From NCBI GenBank assembly GCA_965247065.1, contig CBDFGN010000006.1, positions 4,216,001-4,280,000 on the forward strand: a stretch of DNA of 64,000 nucleotides, given 5' to 3'. Shown here one piece after another: positions 8,578 to 17,961 of the stretch. The stretch comes from CBDFGN01 sp965247065 (lineage in GTDB: Bacteria > Bacteroidota > Bacteroidia > Cytophagales > Cyclobacteriaceae). The translations under genes and the position numbers were made by a program. The first letter of the stretch is position 1. Every line of letters starts with the position of its first letter. Under the pieces are notes generated by a model. That model did not search any database, was not told the origin of the DNA, and saw only the letters and a program-made list of their open reading frames with translations.

Positions 8578-9232
8578 CCTATCATTTTTTGCACCTTGAT
8601 CTCGGGCGATCATGAAGTTAAGAAATTCTTCACGGCCCGCAAAAACTACTCCGGCAAAAATTGGGTAAAAAATAATTTGGCAATAAGTAACACGCTGATG
8701 GAACGCCTTTTGGCAGGAAAACTGAGAAACCTCCTAATTGTACTTCTCAAGGAAACTGGATCGGGACAACCGGGTGAGCGCGTCTCTAGGCGATCTAGTG
8801 AGGTTAACTGACTGTAAACCATGGATTAACTAATAGCAAATACATTTTCCAACCTATCCAAGTCAAAGTAAGGTGTGCTTGGGCGATCAGGAGAACAGCA
8901 ATTTGTATGTAAGATTTGATACCGAAAAGCTAAAAAGCTGATAGATTGGTAAGCCGAAATTATACAAAAGAAAGAATCTGGCCATATCGTCTTTTTTTGT
9001 CCACAAAACTCGTCGGTTATCCACAAAAGGAAATTCAATACCCATAATGACCTGATATTTAGTGGGTTACAATTTTTTCTTTAAATCAAATTGTGTGGGT
9101 AACCGGCTCTAAATAAATCACTTACGATTTTGAAGCCTTTTTAGAGAAAAATCGCCTCGTGGAACATGAATTGTACCAATCCTCCTTATGGAAGAAGCCC
9201 GAACCAATGTTACATCATGATTCGGTGGGCAA
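8578..9232. other. 655-bp gap without a convincing gene
   Basis: AT-rich stretch between two minus-strand genes. The open frames in it are short, have no recognisable motifs and lack ribosome-binding sites. It holds a cluster of DnaA-box-like sequences (8960-9102, listed separately) and the AT-rich run TACAATTTTTTCTTTAAATC near 9068-9087. It must also hold the promoter of the thioredoxin operon, which I could not place with confidence. Confidence 0.6.
8960..9102. promoter_or_regulatory. Cluster of DnaA-box-like sites
   Basis: TTATCCACA at 9017-9025 is a perfect match to the DnaA box consensus TTATNCACA. TTGTCCACA at 8997-9005, TTATACAAA at 8960-8968 and the reverse-oriented TGTGGGTAA at 9094-9102 each differ by one base. 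The two central boxes start 20 bp apart, close to two helical turns. An AT-rich run lies between the third and fourth box. This could be a DnaA-binding regulatory or titration site. Surrounding gene orientation does not look like a replication origin. Confidence 0.35.
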
Positions 9233-11017
9233 TTAATTAGGTAGTTGACGTCTTAACTTGGTTCGGTAAGCGTTGAAAATTCGGGATTTGGACACAAACC
9301 CGACATATTTATCTTCATCAATAACCGGCAGGTTCCAGGCACCGGTTTTTTCAAATTTGGACATTACCGATTGCATTTTTTCATGGGATGATACATTCTC
9401 AGGTGGATCGTGCATTAATTCCTTGACACGCAGAGTATTCCGGGATTGTTCATCAAACATAATTTCCCGGATGTCATCTAAAGTTACTATTCCAACCAGG
9501 ACCTGGTCATCATCGACCACTGGAAAAATATTACGCTTTGAGGTGCGGACCAGATCTACCAGGTTGCCCAATGTTGCCTCAGGAGAGATGATCATCAAAT
9601 CCGTTTCCACCAATTTTCCTAAAGGAATTAAGCTTAGTACTTGCCGATCCTTGTCGTATTGAATAAGGTCTCCACGCTCAATCAAGTGCTTGGTGTAAAA
9701 GGAATAGGTTTCGAAATAAGTGAAGGTCGTGTAGGAAATTGCAGATACTAACATCAGAGGTACAAATAGCGTATAACCGCTGGTGATCTCGGCAATCAGG
9801 AAAATTGCAGTCAAGGGGGCATGAAGCACTCCACTCATCACCCCGCACATTCCTACCAAGGTAAAATTGCTGATGCTTAAGAGTTTGGTGTAGGGCATTA
9901 GATTTATGATCTTGGCAAACAGGAATCCAACTATCCCACCCATGAAGAGCGACGGGGCAAAAACTCCACCACTGCCTCCAGAGCCAATTGTTAGGGCAGT
10001 AGCCACCGGTTTGATCAATACTAGGCCCCCTAAGAATATTAACAGTAGAAATTTATTCTCTATCTGACTAAAGATCAAACTGTCTTGCACGACCTCGGCC
10101 TCACCGCCGGCCAGAAAAATCTTTATCGTATTGTATCCTTCCCCATAGATGGGAGGAAATACAAAGATCACAATACCCAGGAGCAAGCCGCCGAGGAGAG
10201 CCTTAGGCAGGAACTTCTGGACCTTCCCAATTTGGCGTTCCACTTTGTAAACCACTTTAGTGAAGTACAAGGATACAATTCCGCACGCGATACCAAGCAG
10301 GATGTAGTAGGGAACATCACCTGCGGTAAAGGGATCCTGAAGTCTGAACGAAAACAGGACATCTTCACCCAACAGTATAAACGAAATTAGCGCTCCGGCA
10401 ACAGACGCGATCAATATTGGGGTAAGGGCTGCGGTGGTTACTTCTACAAGGATCACCTCAATACTGAAAATAACCCCTGCGATCGGTGAATTGAATATAG
10501 CCGAAATCGCTCCGGCGGCACCACATCCAATTAGTAGCGACCGTTTTTTAAAATCCAGGTGCATGCCTTGTCCAATATTCGATCCAATTGCCGATCCGGT
10601 AACCACGATGGGGGCCTCAAGACCTACGGATCCGCCGAAGCCGACGGTTATCGCACTGGTGATCATCCGCGAATAGATTTTTACCGGGGCCAGGATACTG
10701 GAGTTTTTAGAAATAGAATAAAGTATAGAAGTAATTCCATGACCCATTTGCTCCTTGAAGAAGAAATGCGAAATGAGCACCGTGATCAAGATCCCAGCCA
10801 GAGGGTAAGTGAAATAAAGTAAATGGCCGTATGTGAACTCTAGCCCGGCCACCAGGATACCCTGGATAAAATGAACCGATTCCTTCAACAAAACTGCTGA
10901 AAATCCGGACAGCACGCCGATGACCCCACCCAATATTAATAGAAAATTGCGGTCGCTCAGATGCTTGATCCTCCAGATTAACAAGCGTACATATAGGTCA
11001 TTTAACTTTAATTTCAC
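9233..11017 (-). CDS. ClC-family chloride channel/transporter with C-terminal CBS pair
   Basis: 594 residues: roughly 11-12 membrane segments up to residue about 440, then two CBS domains (from about LMIISPEATLGNLVDLV and LMHDPPENVSSHEKM). The gating glutamate lies in GGSVGLEAPIV (the GREGP position of ClC-ec1) and the later filter loop in GSGGSGGVFAPSLFMGG. The first filter motif reads GHGIT instead of GSGIP, so the Ser that coordinates chloride is His. CBS pairs in this family sense nucleotides. The start codon is GTG; no in-frame ATG fits. Whether it is a channel or a H+/Cl- exchanger cannot be told from the sequence. Confidence 0.85.
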   Translation of the reverse strand: MKLKLNDLYVRLLIWRIKHLSDRNFLLILGGVIGVLSGFSAVLLKESVHFIQGILVAGLEFTYGHLLYFTYPLAGILITVLISHFFFKEQMGHGITSILYSISKNSSILAPVKIYSRMITSAITVGFGGSVGLEAPIVVTGSAIGSNIGQGMHLDFKKRSLLIGCGAAGAISAIFNSPIAGVIFSIEVILVEVTTAALTPILIASVAGALISFILLGEDVLFSFRLQDPFTAGDVPYYILLGIACGIVSLYFTKVVYKVERQIGKVQKFLPKALLGGLLLGIVIFVFPPIYGEGYNTIKIFLAGGEAEVVQDSLIFSQIENKFLLLIFLGGLVLIKPVATALTIGSGGSGGVFAPSLFMGGIVGFLFAKIINLMPYTKLLSISNFTLVGMCGVMSGVLHAPLTAIFLIAEITSGYTLFVPLMLVSAISYTTFTYFETYSFYTKHLIERGDLIQYDKDRQVLSLIPLGKLVETDLMIISPEATLGNLVDLVRTSKRNIFPVVDDDQVLVGIVTLDDIREIMFDEQSRNTLRVKELMHDPPENVSSHEKMQSVMSKFEKTGAWNLPVIDEDKYVGFVSKSRIFNAYRTKLRRQLPN

Positions 11018-11046
11018 AACTGATGAAGCGGTTCAGAACAAGGCGC

Positions 11047-11078
11047 CAAAGTTACTACAATGGGTAGGAAATCCTAAA
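11047..11078 (-). promoter_or_regulatory. Probable promoter of the ClC gene
   Basis: On the minus strand TAACTTTG (plus coordinates 11047-11054) matches the -7 consensus TANNTTTG exactly; 20 bp upstream is TTTA (11075-11078), one base from TTTG. It lies 29 bp ahead of the GTG start of the ClC gene. Confidence 0.4.
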
Positions 11079-11179
11079 AGTGGACTAGTAAAATGGAACC
11101 ACCGAATGGGCAGGTAGCATCAGTTTTTTGTGATTATTATTATTATAATTCTCATATTCAAAGTTCAATTTTTCAGGAA

Positions 11180-12184
11180 ATGAAAGCGATTATTCCAGTT
11201 GCCGGCATTGGGATTAAGTTGCGGCCCCATACACATACTCAACCCAAGGCCTTATTGCCGGTCGCGGGCAAACCCATTTTGGCCCATATAGTTGATGGAC
11301 TGATAGTCGGTGGATTCAAAGAATTTGTATTCATAACCGGCTACCTTGGCAGCAAGGTTGAATCTTTTATCTTCTCGCGGTACCCATCAGATCTCTACAA
11401 GATGAATTTTGTAATACAAGCGCCTCGTGAGGGCACGGCTCACGCCATTTGGTCTGCCAGGGATTTCATAAAAGATGAAAAGGAGGTCCTGATTATGTTG
11501 GGGGATACAATCCTGGATTTAAAGCTGTCTAAATTTCTAAAGGGTCGAAATTCCGCACTGGGGGTCATGAAAGTTGAGAAGCCCACCATGTTCGGAGTGG
11601 CTGAACTGGATTCCAAGAACTTTATTCAAAAACTGGTTGAGAAACCCACTATTCCGAAATCAAACCTTAGTCTAGTAGGTATCTACAAAGTACTCAACCC
11701 TCCTCTTCTGGTCGAAGCTGCCGATCATCTGGTCGAACAGAATATCAAGACCCATAACGAGTTTCAGCTTACCGACGCTTTGATGTACATGATCAAGAAA
11801 GGCGAGAAAATGAAGACCTTCACCGTAGACAATTGGTACGATTGCGGAAGAAAAGCTTCAGTGCTTCAGGCTAACGTCAAATTGTTCAATCAGCCAAAAT
11901 TCAGGCGCAGGCCCAAGGGTGATTATCCTCAAACTATCCTGATCCCTCCCATCAGTATCGGCGCCAATTGTAAAATCGAAAATTCAATTATCGGACCTAA
12001 CGTTTCCCTGGGCGATAATACCATCGTGCGCTACTCAATTGTAAAGAATACGATAGCTGGTTCTTTCAGCCAATTGAAACACGTTGTGCTTGAAAACTCT
12101 ATCATAGGAAACGACACCAGCCTTGAAGGCTTGAATCAAAGCCTGAACATAGGCGACAATACTGAGATCCATTTCTCTACTTAG
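11180..12184 (+). CDS. Sugar-phosphate nucleotidyltransferase with left-handed beta-helix tail
   Basis: 334 residues. Transfers a nucleotide to a sugar 1-phosphate (RmlA/GalU/GlmU-N type fold). N-terminal signature MKAIIPVAGIGIKLRP followed by PKALLPVAGKPI is the G-x-G-x-(R/K)-L-x-P...PK motif that binds the NTP; here K replaces the usual R. MLGDTI near residue 110 is the metal-binding Asp motif. The C-terminal 70 residues (IGANCKIENSIIGPNVSLGDNTIV) are hexapeptide repeats of a left-handed beta-helix. ATG 11180 with AGGA upstream is chosen over an in-frame ATG at 11093, which would add a 29-residue low-complexity extension. Product sugar unknown; likely feeds surface polysaccharide synthesis. 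Confidence 0.85.
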   Translation: MKAIIPVAGIGIKLRPHTHTQPKALLPVAGKPILAHIVDGLIVGGFKEFVFITGYLGSKVESFIFSRYPSDLYKMNFVIQAPREGTAHAIWSARDFIKDEKEVLIMLGDTILDLKLSKFLKGRNSALGVMKVEKPTMFGVAELDSKNFIQKLVEKPTIPKSNLSLVGIYKVLNPPLLVEAADHLVEQNIKTHNEFQLTDALMYMIKKGEKMKTFTVDNWYDCGRKASVLQANVKLFNQPKFRRRPKGDYPQTILIPPISIGANCKIENSIIGPNVSLGDNTIVRYSIVKNTIAGSFSQLKHVVLENSIIGNDTSLEGLNQSLNIGDNTEIHFST

Positions 12185-12191
12185 GGTCAAA

Positions 12192-12581
12192 ATGAGAATT
12201 AGGCAGATCAAGGAAACCTCACTGTACATTTATGATTTGGAAATGGCATTTCGCTTTTATCATAAAAAGTTGGGACTGCCCCTGATCAGCAGAGTCGAGA
12301 ATCAGCATATTTTCTTTCGGGCCGGAAGTTCGGTACTTTTATGTTTCATACCCGAATCTACCAGCAAAAAAACCGAACTGCCGCCTCATTTCGGCAGTGG
12401 GAATCAACACCTTGCCTTTGAGGTAGATCCTGAGGATTATCAAGCTTGGAAGGACAAAATCAGCGCGTCTGGTATTGCTATCATTCACCAGGAGACTTGG
12501 AAAGACGAATTGGAGTCATTCTATTTCCTGGATCCGGAAGACAACGTTCTGGAAGTGGTTCAAACCGGCATGTGGGATTAA
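12192..12581 (+). CDS. VOC superfamily (glyoxalase-like) protein
   Basis: 129 residues with one full VOC module: first beta-alpha-beta unit ETSLYIYDLEMAFRFYHKKLGLPL and second unit with NQHLAFEVDPEDYQAWKDKI and the terminal DPEDNVLEVVQ. Of the usual metal ligands, His in QHLAFEV and Glu in NVLEVV are present, while the first His position is occupied by Thr/Ser, so metal binding may be altered. Function within the family (isomerase, dioxygenase, resistance protein) cannot be assigned. It starts 7 bp after the nucleotidyltransferase gene and is probably co-transcribed. Confidence 0.8.
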   Translation: MRIRQIKETSLYIYDLEMAFRFYHKKLGLPLISRVENQHIFFRAGSSVLLCFIPESTSKKTELPPHFGSGNQHLAFEVDPEDYQAWKDKISASGIAIIHQETWKDELESFYFLDPEDNVLEVVQTGMWD

Positions 12582-13073
12582 GGGCAATCATCAAGAGCGT
12601 CCTTTTTCTGGTCTTCTGCTTTTTCATGCTTGGCTGTGATCAGACCAGCAAGGATCAAACGGGCAATGACCCTAAGGCAAACGGGAATCCATGATTGGGT
12701 CCTGGAGTAATCAAAGCCTGAACTTGAGACACCATAGTGTGGACAATACAGAGCGGGCTAGTCTCCTTGAGATAAGCAATCCGACCGAATGGGCGGGAGT
12801 CCTGAAAATCAGGCCAATCCTCGCCGTGTTCAACGCGGATGGCACATACTACTCCGACTATCGTGATCTCGAAGATACCCTGGTTTATCGGCCCAGCGGT
12901 ATTTGGAAAATCCTGGCAGACACCTGTATCTCAACCAAGAGTACCCTTCCAATTATGCGAGCACTTTTTTCTTTGATCCGCAGGACTCTCAGGTGCTATT
13001 TCGTGGGTTGTTAGATTGGGATCGGGACATCCAAGCGGATGATATCTATCCAGGAACGCAAACAAAGAAATGA
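12572..13073 (+). pseudogene. Broken lipocalin-like lipoprotein gene with two one-base losses
   Basis: Three frames together spell one lipoprotein. Frame A from GTG 12572 gives a lipoprotein signal peptide (VLFLVFCFFMLGC, lipobox LGC) and DQTSKDQTGNDPKANGNP before a TGA at 12690-12692. Frame B from ATG 12691 gives IGSWSNQSLNLR...SGIWKI, a lipocalin-like beta-strand start. Frame C continues from about 12922 with LYLNQEYPSNYASTFFFDP and ends at TGA 13071-13073. Both breaks fit loss of one C from a CCC run (AATCC|ATG near 12689 and ACC|TGTAT near 12922); restoring them gives NGNPMIGSW and ADTLYLNQEY. The ATGA overlap at the first break might allow re-initiation, but the second break removes the C-terminal third. 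Probably a pseudogene or a sequencing artefact. Confidence 0.7.
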
Positions 13074-13084
13074 GGGACCTGTAC

Positions 13085-16000
13085 CTAGTTACCGAATAAT
13101 TTCTTGAGCTTTTCCTTAGCCTCTCGTTTGAGACTTTCGACCTCATCCTGAGCTTTCTTTTCGGCTTCTTGTTTAAGTTTCTCGGCTTCTTCTTCAGCCA
13201 ATTTTTCGGCTTCCTCTTTGGCTTCTTCAGTTGTGACCGGCGCGTCGTCACCTCCAACCCCAAGCCCAAATTTCTCCTGTACCTGCTTAGATACTTCCTT
13301 TTTAAGCGTTTCTCGGGCGGCTTGCTTTACAGCTCCCTGGGTGTCAGCACCAATTATTTGCACCTTAGGGTCGTCATAGGCACCTGTAATCCCCAGGTTA
13401 AGCTTTATAGTGGAACTCCCCGTGGCAGGGGTTCCGGTCAATGTGGCCAGGGCATTGTTGATGGTTTCTCCCACCTCACCGGCCGGGATATCCATCCTTA
13501 GGGAATAATCAATGGCCCCATCGAAGCTATTGCTTCCTGCAATAGTTGCCTTATAACTCCCTAACATCACATCAAATGGTTTTACGTTCAGTTTGCCATC
13601 CATTATTTCAGTCTGCATCATCAGATTCTCAATCAAAACTTTTCCTTCCTCTGCGGCCTTCTGCTGGTCGAGGCTCAGCCTGGTCAGGCTAGCGACGCCG
13701 GCTAGGATCTTAGATCCACTCACGGTGGCCTTGGCCACTTCCACCAGACCCTTGCCGCTTAACGTGCTGTAATTAGGCATCATGTCCTGGCCCAATTCTC
13801 CCGACATGGAAAAATCAGTTGAAAAATTACCGTTGATCTTTCGGGCTATAGGGGCCATGGTCTGAATTGTATTAAAGGTCTGGTAGGCTTGCCCGATAGA
13901 TAGCTCCTTTATCTTAAAGTCAAAGTCAAATTTGGGATGCTGTATGTCGCGCGTATCGTAGGTACCCGCCATTCCAAACGATCCGTTCAACGTATTGAAA
14001 TTCATCCCCTCCATGCGGACACGGCCGTCTTTTACGGTTATCAATCCGGTCAAGTTATTCAGAACCATATTGTCATACAGCACCCGGTCGATTGTAGAGT
14101 TCAACACGAAGTCCATGTTCCTTGGAACTTCGATTACTTCCAGGGCTGTAGAGTCCTCAGCAACGCCCGAATCATCAGACTCCACTTGTTCGTCCGTCAT
14201 CCATTCATTTAGATCAAAAGTCTTTGAAACAAATTCCAGCTGGCCCTTAAGGACTTGATCGTCCCCGAACAGGTATCCAATGTAATTACTCAAATACCCC
14301 TTCAGGTTCATATCGCTTTTGCCGACGGTACCCTGAAAGTTATCCAAGTGCACCTGGCCTGGATCGAAAGTCATTTGCGAGAAACTAATGCCAAATCCCT
14401 GGGGAAGATCAGGACTCTCGAATTTAAAGTCAGTCAGGGATAAGGTTCCCTTGGTTGGAAGCCGGTCGTATTTTTCAGCTTCAATATCAGACATTTTGCC
14501 TTTGGTATCCACGTTGGCCTCGATTTTTCCGCTAAGCGTCATTCCTTCCTGGGGAAAGATCTTGGTTAATTTCGCCAGATCCACGCCTCCGTGAACATGC
14601 ACATCCCACTGGTAGTCGTCCAAGTTTTGTATTACCATGTTGGCTCCCAGCTTTTCACCTTCCATGATCATGTTAAAGTCATCCATTTTGATGATGGTTT
14701 CGGCCATCTTTCCTGACTGGTTGACAACTGACGCCCTAAAATGTATGTCCTCAAGTGGCACGGGGTATTCGGAATATTGTATGAATCCGCCAACAAGAGC
14801 CATTTCAAGGTTGATAGCCGGAATAATGTTTTGCACCGAATCATAAACACCTTTCGCGTCAAGATCTACATGAAAAGTTCCCTTCATATCCAGGCCTTCC
14901 ATTGGAAACATTTGGTTCAATTCCTGTAGATTTAGTTTTGCCGAGATATTGGCTTCGGTATTATATCTAACCAGGTCTTTGATTAAGATCTTGGCGTCAA
15001 CTGGGTTAGTCCCCATATCCATGTGAAACTTTTGTATATCCACCATTGTGTTCTCGATAACCCCGTCTTTGTTATCAACCAGCAGGTCCAGCGAAATATT
15101 CGAAACTGGAGTCGGAAGCTCGGGGTAGCGGAACATGGCGTCCTTGACCTGTAATGCTAATCGGAAGGCTGGCATTGTCGTTTCATTATAGATTCCTTTT
15201 ACCATGCCGGCAAACTCAAGATTTCCCGTGGTCTGGATGTCTTCAAAGCTCTCAGTGAACATACCCGGAACCAGGGATAGGATGCTTTTAAATGAATTTT
15301 CCTGGGCAGCGAAGGTTAGGTCCATTTCAATATCCTCGCCTGGCATTGCTACAAATCCGTCAAAACCGAATTGGAAATCATTCAACCTTATAGAATTGTC
15401 TTTAAAGGAGTACTTGCTTTCAGGGAGGTTCATCTCCAGCGTCATTGTCACCGCAACCTGCTTCTTACTAAGGAGCTGATCCCCGCCAAGCGCAAAGTCA
15501 AGCTCCTCAATTTCGGTGGCCGTCGTAAGGTCAAAAATGTCTTGTGTAAAATCTCCCGACCCACTGTGATTCAACCCTTTAATTTCGGTCATGAGCTGGC
15601 TCGCCAAATCATGGTATCGAATGTGGGCATTCACAAGCTCCCATTTATCAATTCCAACCGAGAATTGGGTGGCCGTTTCATCGGCTTGTTCGGAAGGCAC
15701 AGACTCTTCACTCGGATAGGTAATGTCATAATTAGCCGTTCCATCCTCATGAACGATAATATTGGTTTTCAAGTCTACGATCCGGATTCCTTTGATTCTT
15801 GGCGTTTCGGAGAAGATTAGGCTATTCAGGTCAACAATGATCTTAAACGATTGGGCGCCCATAAGTACCTCACCTTCAAACGGAGCTCGATTAATAACTC
15901 CAAAGTCCTCCAGGGAAACTGTCAATCTGGGAAAGTCTGAAAACAGTGTAATTCCGAAATCTTCAAAATAGACCTCCGCGTTTATAGATTTGGCCAATTC

Positions 16001-16108
16001 CTCGTCCACGGCGTCTTTGATTTGATCTTTGAATAATATAGGGACCAGAAACGCGGCTGCAAGAATTAGGACTACTACGGAGCCCAAAGCGATCATTACC
16101 TTCTTCAT
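13085..16108 (-). CDS. AsmA-family protein
   Basis: 1007 residues. One N-terminal membrane anchor (MIALGSVVVLILAAAFLVPILF) followed directly by the AsmA-type start (EDFGITLFSDFPRLTVSLEDF) and a very long beta-rich periplasmic region. AsmA/TamB-like proteins bridge the envelope and are implicated in phospholipid transport to the outer membrane. Near residues 800-900 the AsmA C-terminal region is visible (GNFSTDFSMSGELGQDM, SGKGLVEVAKATVSGSKIL). The last 55 residues form a highly charged Lys/Glu/Ala coiled coil (EEAEKLAEEEAEKLKQEAEK), which is unusual as a C-terminal tail. It is the last gene of the long minus-strand run and converges on the broken lipoprotein gene, 11 bp away. Confidence 0.82.
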   Translation of the reverse strand: MKKVMIALGSVVVLILAAAFLVPILFKDQIKDAVDEELAKSINAEVYFEDFGITLFSDFPRLTVSLEDFGVINRAPFEGEVLMGAQSFKIIVDLNSLIFSETPRIKGIRIVDLKTNIIVHEDGTANYDITYPSEESVPSEQADETATQFSVGIDKWELVNAHIRYHDLASQLMTEIKGLNHSGSGDFTQDIFDLTTATEIEELDFALGGDQLLSKKQVAVTMTLEMNLPESKYSFKDNSIRLNDFQFGFDGFVAMPGEDIEMDLTFAAQENSFKSILSLVPGMFTESFEDIQTTGNLEFAGMVKGIYNETTMPAFRLALQVKDAMFRYPELPTPVSNISLDLLVDNKDGVIENTMVDIQKFHMDMGTNPVDAKILIKDLVRYNTEANISAKLNLQELNQMFPMEGLDMKGTFHVDLDAKGVYDSVQNIIPAINLEMALVGGFIQYSEYPVPLEDIHFRASVVNQSGKMAETIIKMDDFNMIMEGEKLGANMVIQNLDDYQWDVHVHGGVDLAKLTKIFPQEGMTLSGKIEANVDTKGKMSDIEAEKYDRLPTKGTLSLTDFKFESPDLPQGFGISFSQMTFDPGQVHLDNFQGTVGKSDMNLKGYLSNYIGYLFGDDQVLKGQLEFVSKTFDLNEWMTDEQVESDDSGVAEDSTALEVIEVPRNMDFVLNSTIDRVLYDNMVLNNLTGLITVKDGRVRMEGMNFNTLNGSFGMAGTYDTRDIQHPKFDFDFKIKELSIGQAYQTFNTIQTMAPIARKINGNFSTDFSMSGELGQDMMPNYSTLSGKGLVEVAKATVSGSKILAGVASLTRLSLDQQKAAEEGKVLIENLMMQTEIMDGKLNVKPFDVMLGSYKATIAGSNSFDGAIDYSLRMDIPAGEVGETINNALATLTGTPATGSSTIKLNLGITGAYDDPKVQIIGADTQGAVKQAARETLKKEVSKQVQEKFGLGVGGDDAPVTTEEAKEEAEKLAEEEAEKLKQEAEKKAQDEVESLKREAKEKLKKLFGN

Positions 16109-16229
16109 GGGTAATAGTTTACTTTAATTTACACAAACAGGTTAGAATTAACCGCAATTTCTTTGCCGAAACTGCATCTTTTTCAAAAATTCCGGACTGG
16201 AAATTTACCTCAATCCATTGGAGTTTGGG

Positions 16230-16646
16230 CTACCGGGTAAGAGTAAGGTTAATGTCGCCCATTAATTGGAGCTCCACTTTTTCCCCACTGAAGTCGATGA
16301 TGTTGTAGGGAATCCCATACGGGTCGTCAGGACTTCTGAGATTCAGAGTGTCATTGCTTATCTGCCACGTTAAACGGTGTTGTAGAGTATCGCTGCTGAA
16401 AATGCAGCCAGGAAAACCAAAAGCAGCAATCTCCACCGATCCATCGGAGCTAAATTCCACATTGCCGTTCATACTGAAATTCTCAATTCCACTTACATCA
16501 GGGAAGGCTTCGGGCCCAGTATTCCATTGTGCATCCCATTTCCCCACCCAGGTTTGATGGGGATTGGAACTTGCAAGCTCTCGATTACCGGTACAGGCTG
16601 TAATTATCAGCAGCAGTAAGAGAATTGAGTGGTGGGTCACGGACAT
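16230..16646 (-). CDS. Small predicted lipoprotein
   Basis: 138 residues. Signal peptide ILLLLLIITAC with lipobox ITAC places the acylated Cys near residue 18. The mature part is beta-rich (WVGKWDAQWNTG at the start, strands up to VELQLMGDINLTL at the end), compatible with a small lipocalin-like or calycin barrel, but no family can be named. Stands alone between the AsmA-like gene and the interrupted OmpA gene. Confidence 0.65.
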   Translation of the reverse strand: MSVTHHSILLLLLIITACTGNRELASSNPHQTWVGKWDAQWNTGPEAFPDVSGIENFSMNGNVEFSSDGSVEIAAFGFPGCIFSSDTLQHRLTWQISNDTLNLRSPDDPYGIPYNIIDFSGEKVELQLMGDINLTLTR

Positions 16647-16899
16647 TCTAAACCAAGGTTTTCCATCTAACGCGTAGGGCCACGAAAGATTGCATTAATG
16701 CATAGATACTTCATTAGCTGCCTGTTAAGAGGCCCTATTGAGCATAGGGAGGATAAAAAGGCGTCATGATAGTAAGTTGTATTCTTTACCTAAATGTGGT
16801 TTTCATGCCCAAAAGGAACAAGGCCCTGACATCCGCGGATTACCTATTCCTTCTCCAAAAAGACCGGATTCAATTATGCAATAATAAGTCTCGCAATAG
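16647..16899. other. 253-bp gap
   Basis: No convincing gene. Contains a 12-bp perfect palindrome TGCATTAATGCA at 16691-16702 and otherwise nothing I can interpret. Confidence 0.4.
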
Positions 16900-17958
16900 T
16901 TATTTTTCCAGGATCTGGAATTCCACCCGCCGGTTTTTAATTCGATTTTCTTCCGACGTATTAGGTACCGCAGGTTGCGCCTCGCCGTACCATTTCACGT
17001 CGACCTTGCCAGCTTCGACTCCTCTGGAGGCCAGATATCGACCCACAGCCTGGGCGCGACGTTTGGATAATCCCTGGTTATAATTGTCGGTCCCAATGTC
17101 GCAGGTGTGTCCCGCCACTTTAATGGCCTTCAGTTGCCCGTCCTTGAAGTATCCTGCCACTCGGTCCAATTCGGGAGTGGATGATGTTTTCAGCTCGGAC
17201 TTGTCAAAATCAAAAAAGATATTGTTCAATACCACTATGGCTTCCACCTCGATCGGCGTCATCATGAGATCGGCGGATATGGTCTTTTCCTTACCAGCTT
17301 CATTCAGGTCTAGATTCTGGTTTACCGGAATAAATCCATCTACTTCCGCCCGGTAACCATAACGAGATCCGTAGTCCAGCTCAAATTGGTACTCCCCGGT
17401 CTTGGGATCGGTATTTACCCGGGCTACTTCAGTCCCGTCGGGCAGTTTCTCAATTATGACCACAGCTGCCAAGGGTTGACCGGTTTTAGAATCCAACACT
17501 TTACCTTTGACAATTACCTTAGGTGGAATGGGTTCAGCATACAATTGATCCTTTTCAAATCTGAAAATGTCGGCATTATCCTCCTCGACCTCCTTGGACA
17601 GATATCCGTATTTTCCAATCTTGGGAATATTGAAGTAGTTATCATCATTCTCAGAGTTAACCCCGGAGCCCATATTCTCTGGTTCGGTCCAGTTGGTCCA
17701 TGAATCATCTAGTCGTTTGGTAACGTAAATGTCACTGCCCCCATATCCGGCAAATCCGCTGGAAGAGAAATAAAGAGTCTCCATATCTTCTTCCAAAAAG
17801 GGTGCTGCTTCTTCGGATGCCGTATTCACGCTGTTTCCTATGTTCTTTGGCTCCGTCCATTCGCCGTCACTTTGAGCGAAGGAAACGTAAATATCACGAT
17901 AACCATAGGTGTCGTCGCGCTCTATAGACATGATCATGACTTTGCGATTATTGGCCAT
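16900..17958 (-). pseudogene. C-terminal half of an interrupted OmpA-family protein (PD40, CarboxypepD-reg, OmpA)
   Basis: In the same frame as the upstream half at 17962-18915 and separated from it by one TAA codon. If translated on its own from the ATG at 17958 it would give 352 residues without signal peptide. Domains: PD40-like beta-propeller blades (EEDMETLYFSSSGFAGYGG), a carboxypeptidase regulatory-like fold (KVLDSKTGQPLAAVVIIEKL), and an OmpA peptidoglycan-binding domain (NNIFFDFDKSELKTSS, VAGHTCDIGTDNYNQGLSKR, ENRIKNRRVEF). The sequence right after the stop (YMANNRKVMIMSIERDD) is a normal propeller strand, so the two halves once formed one protein of about 670 residues. Without a signal peptide, this half alone could not reach the periplasm. 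Confidence 0.8.
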
Positions 17959-17961
17959 GTA

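Noticed and set aside
8596..9038. Two short frames in the gap before the ClC gene
   Set aside because: No motif, no ribosome-binding site, unbalanced composition; treated as non-coding.
8960..9102. Chromosomal replication origin
   Set aside because: Neighbouring genes do not switch to diverging leading-strand orientation, and dnaA, dnaN or other origin markers are absent; kept only as a DnaA-box cluster.
13169..13501. Plus-strand Phe-rich frame
   Set aside because: Antisense of the Lys/Glu coiled-coil tail of the AsmA-like protein; no ribosome-binding site or motif.
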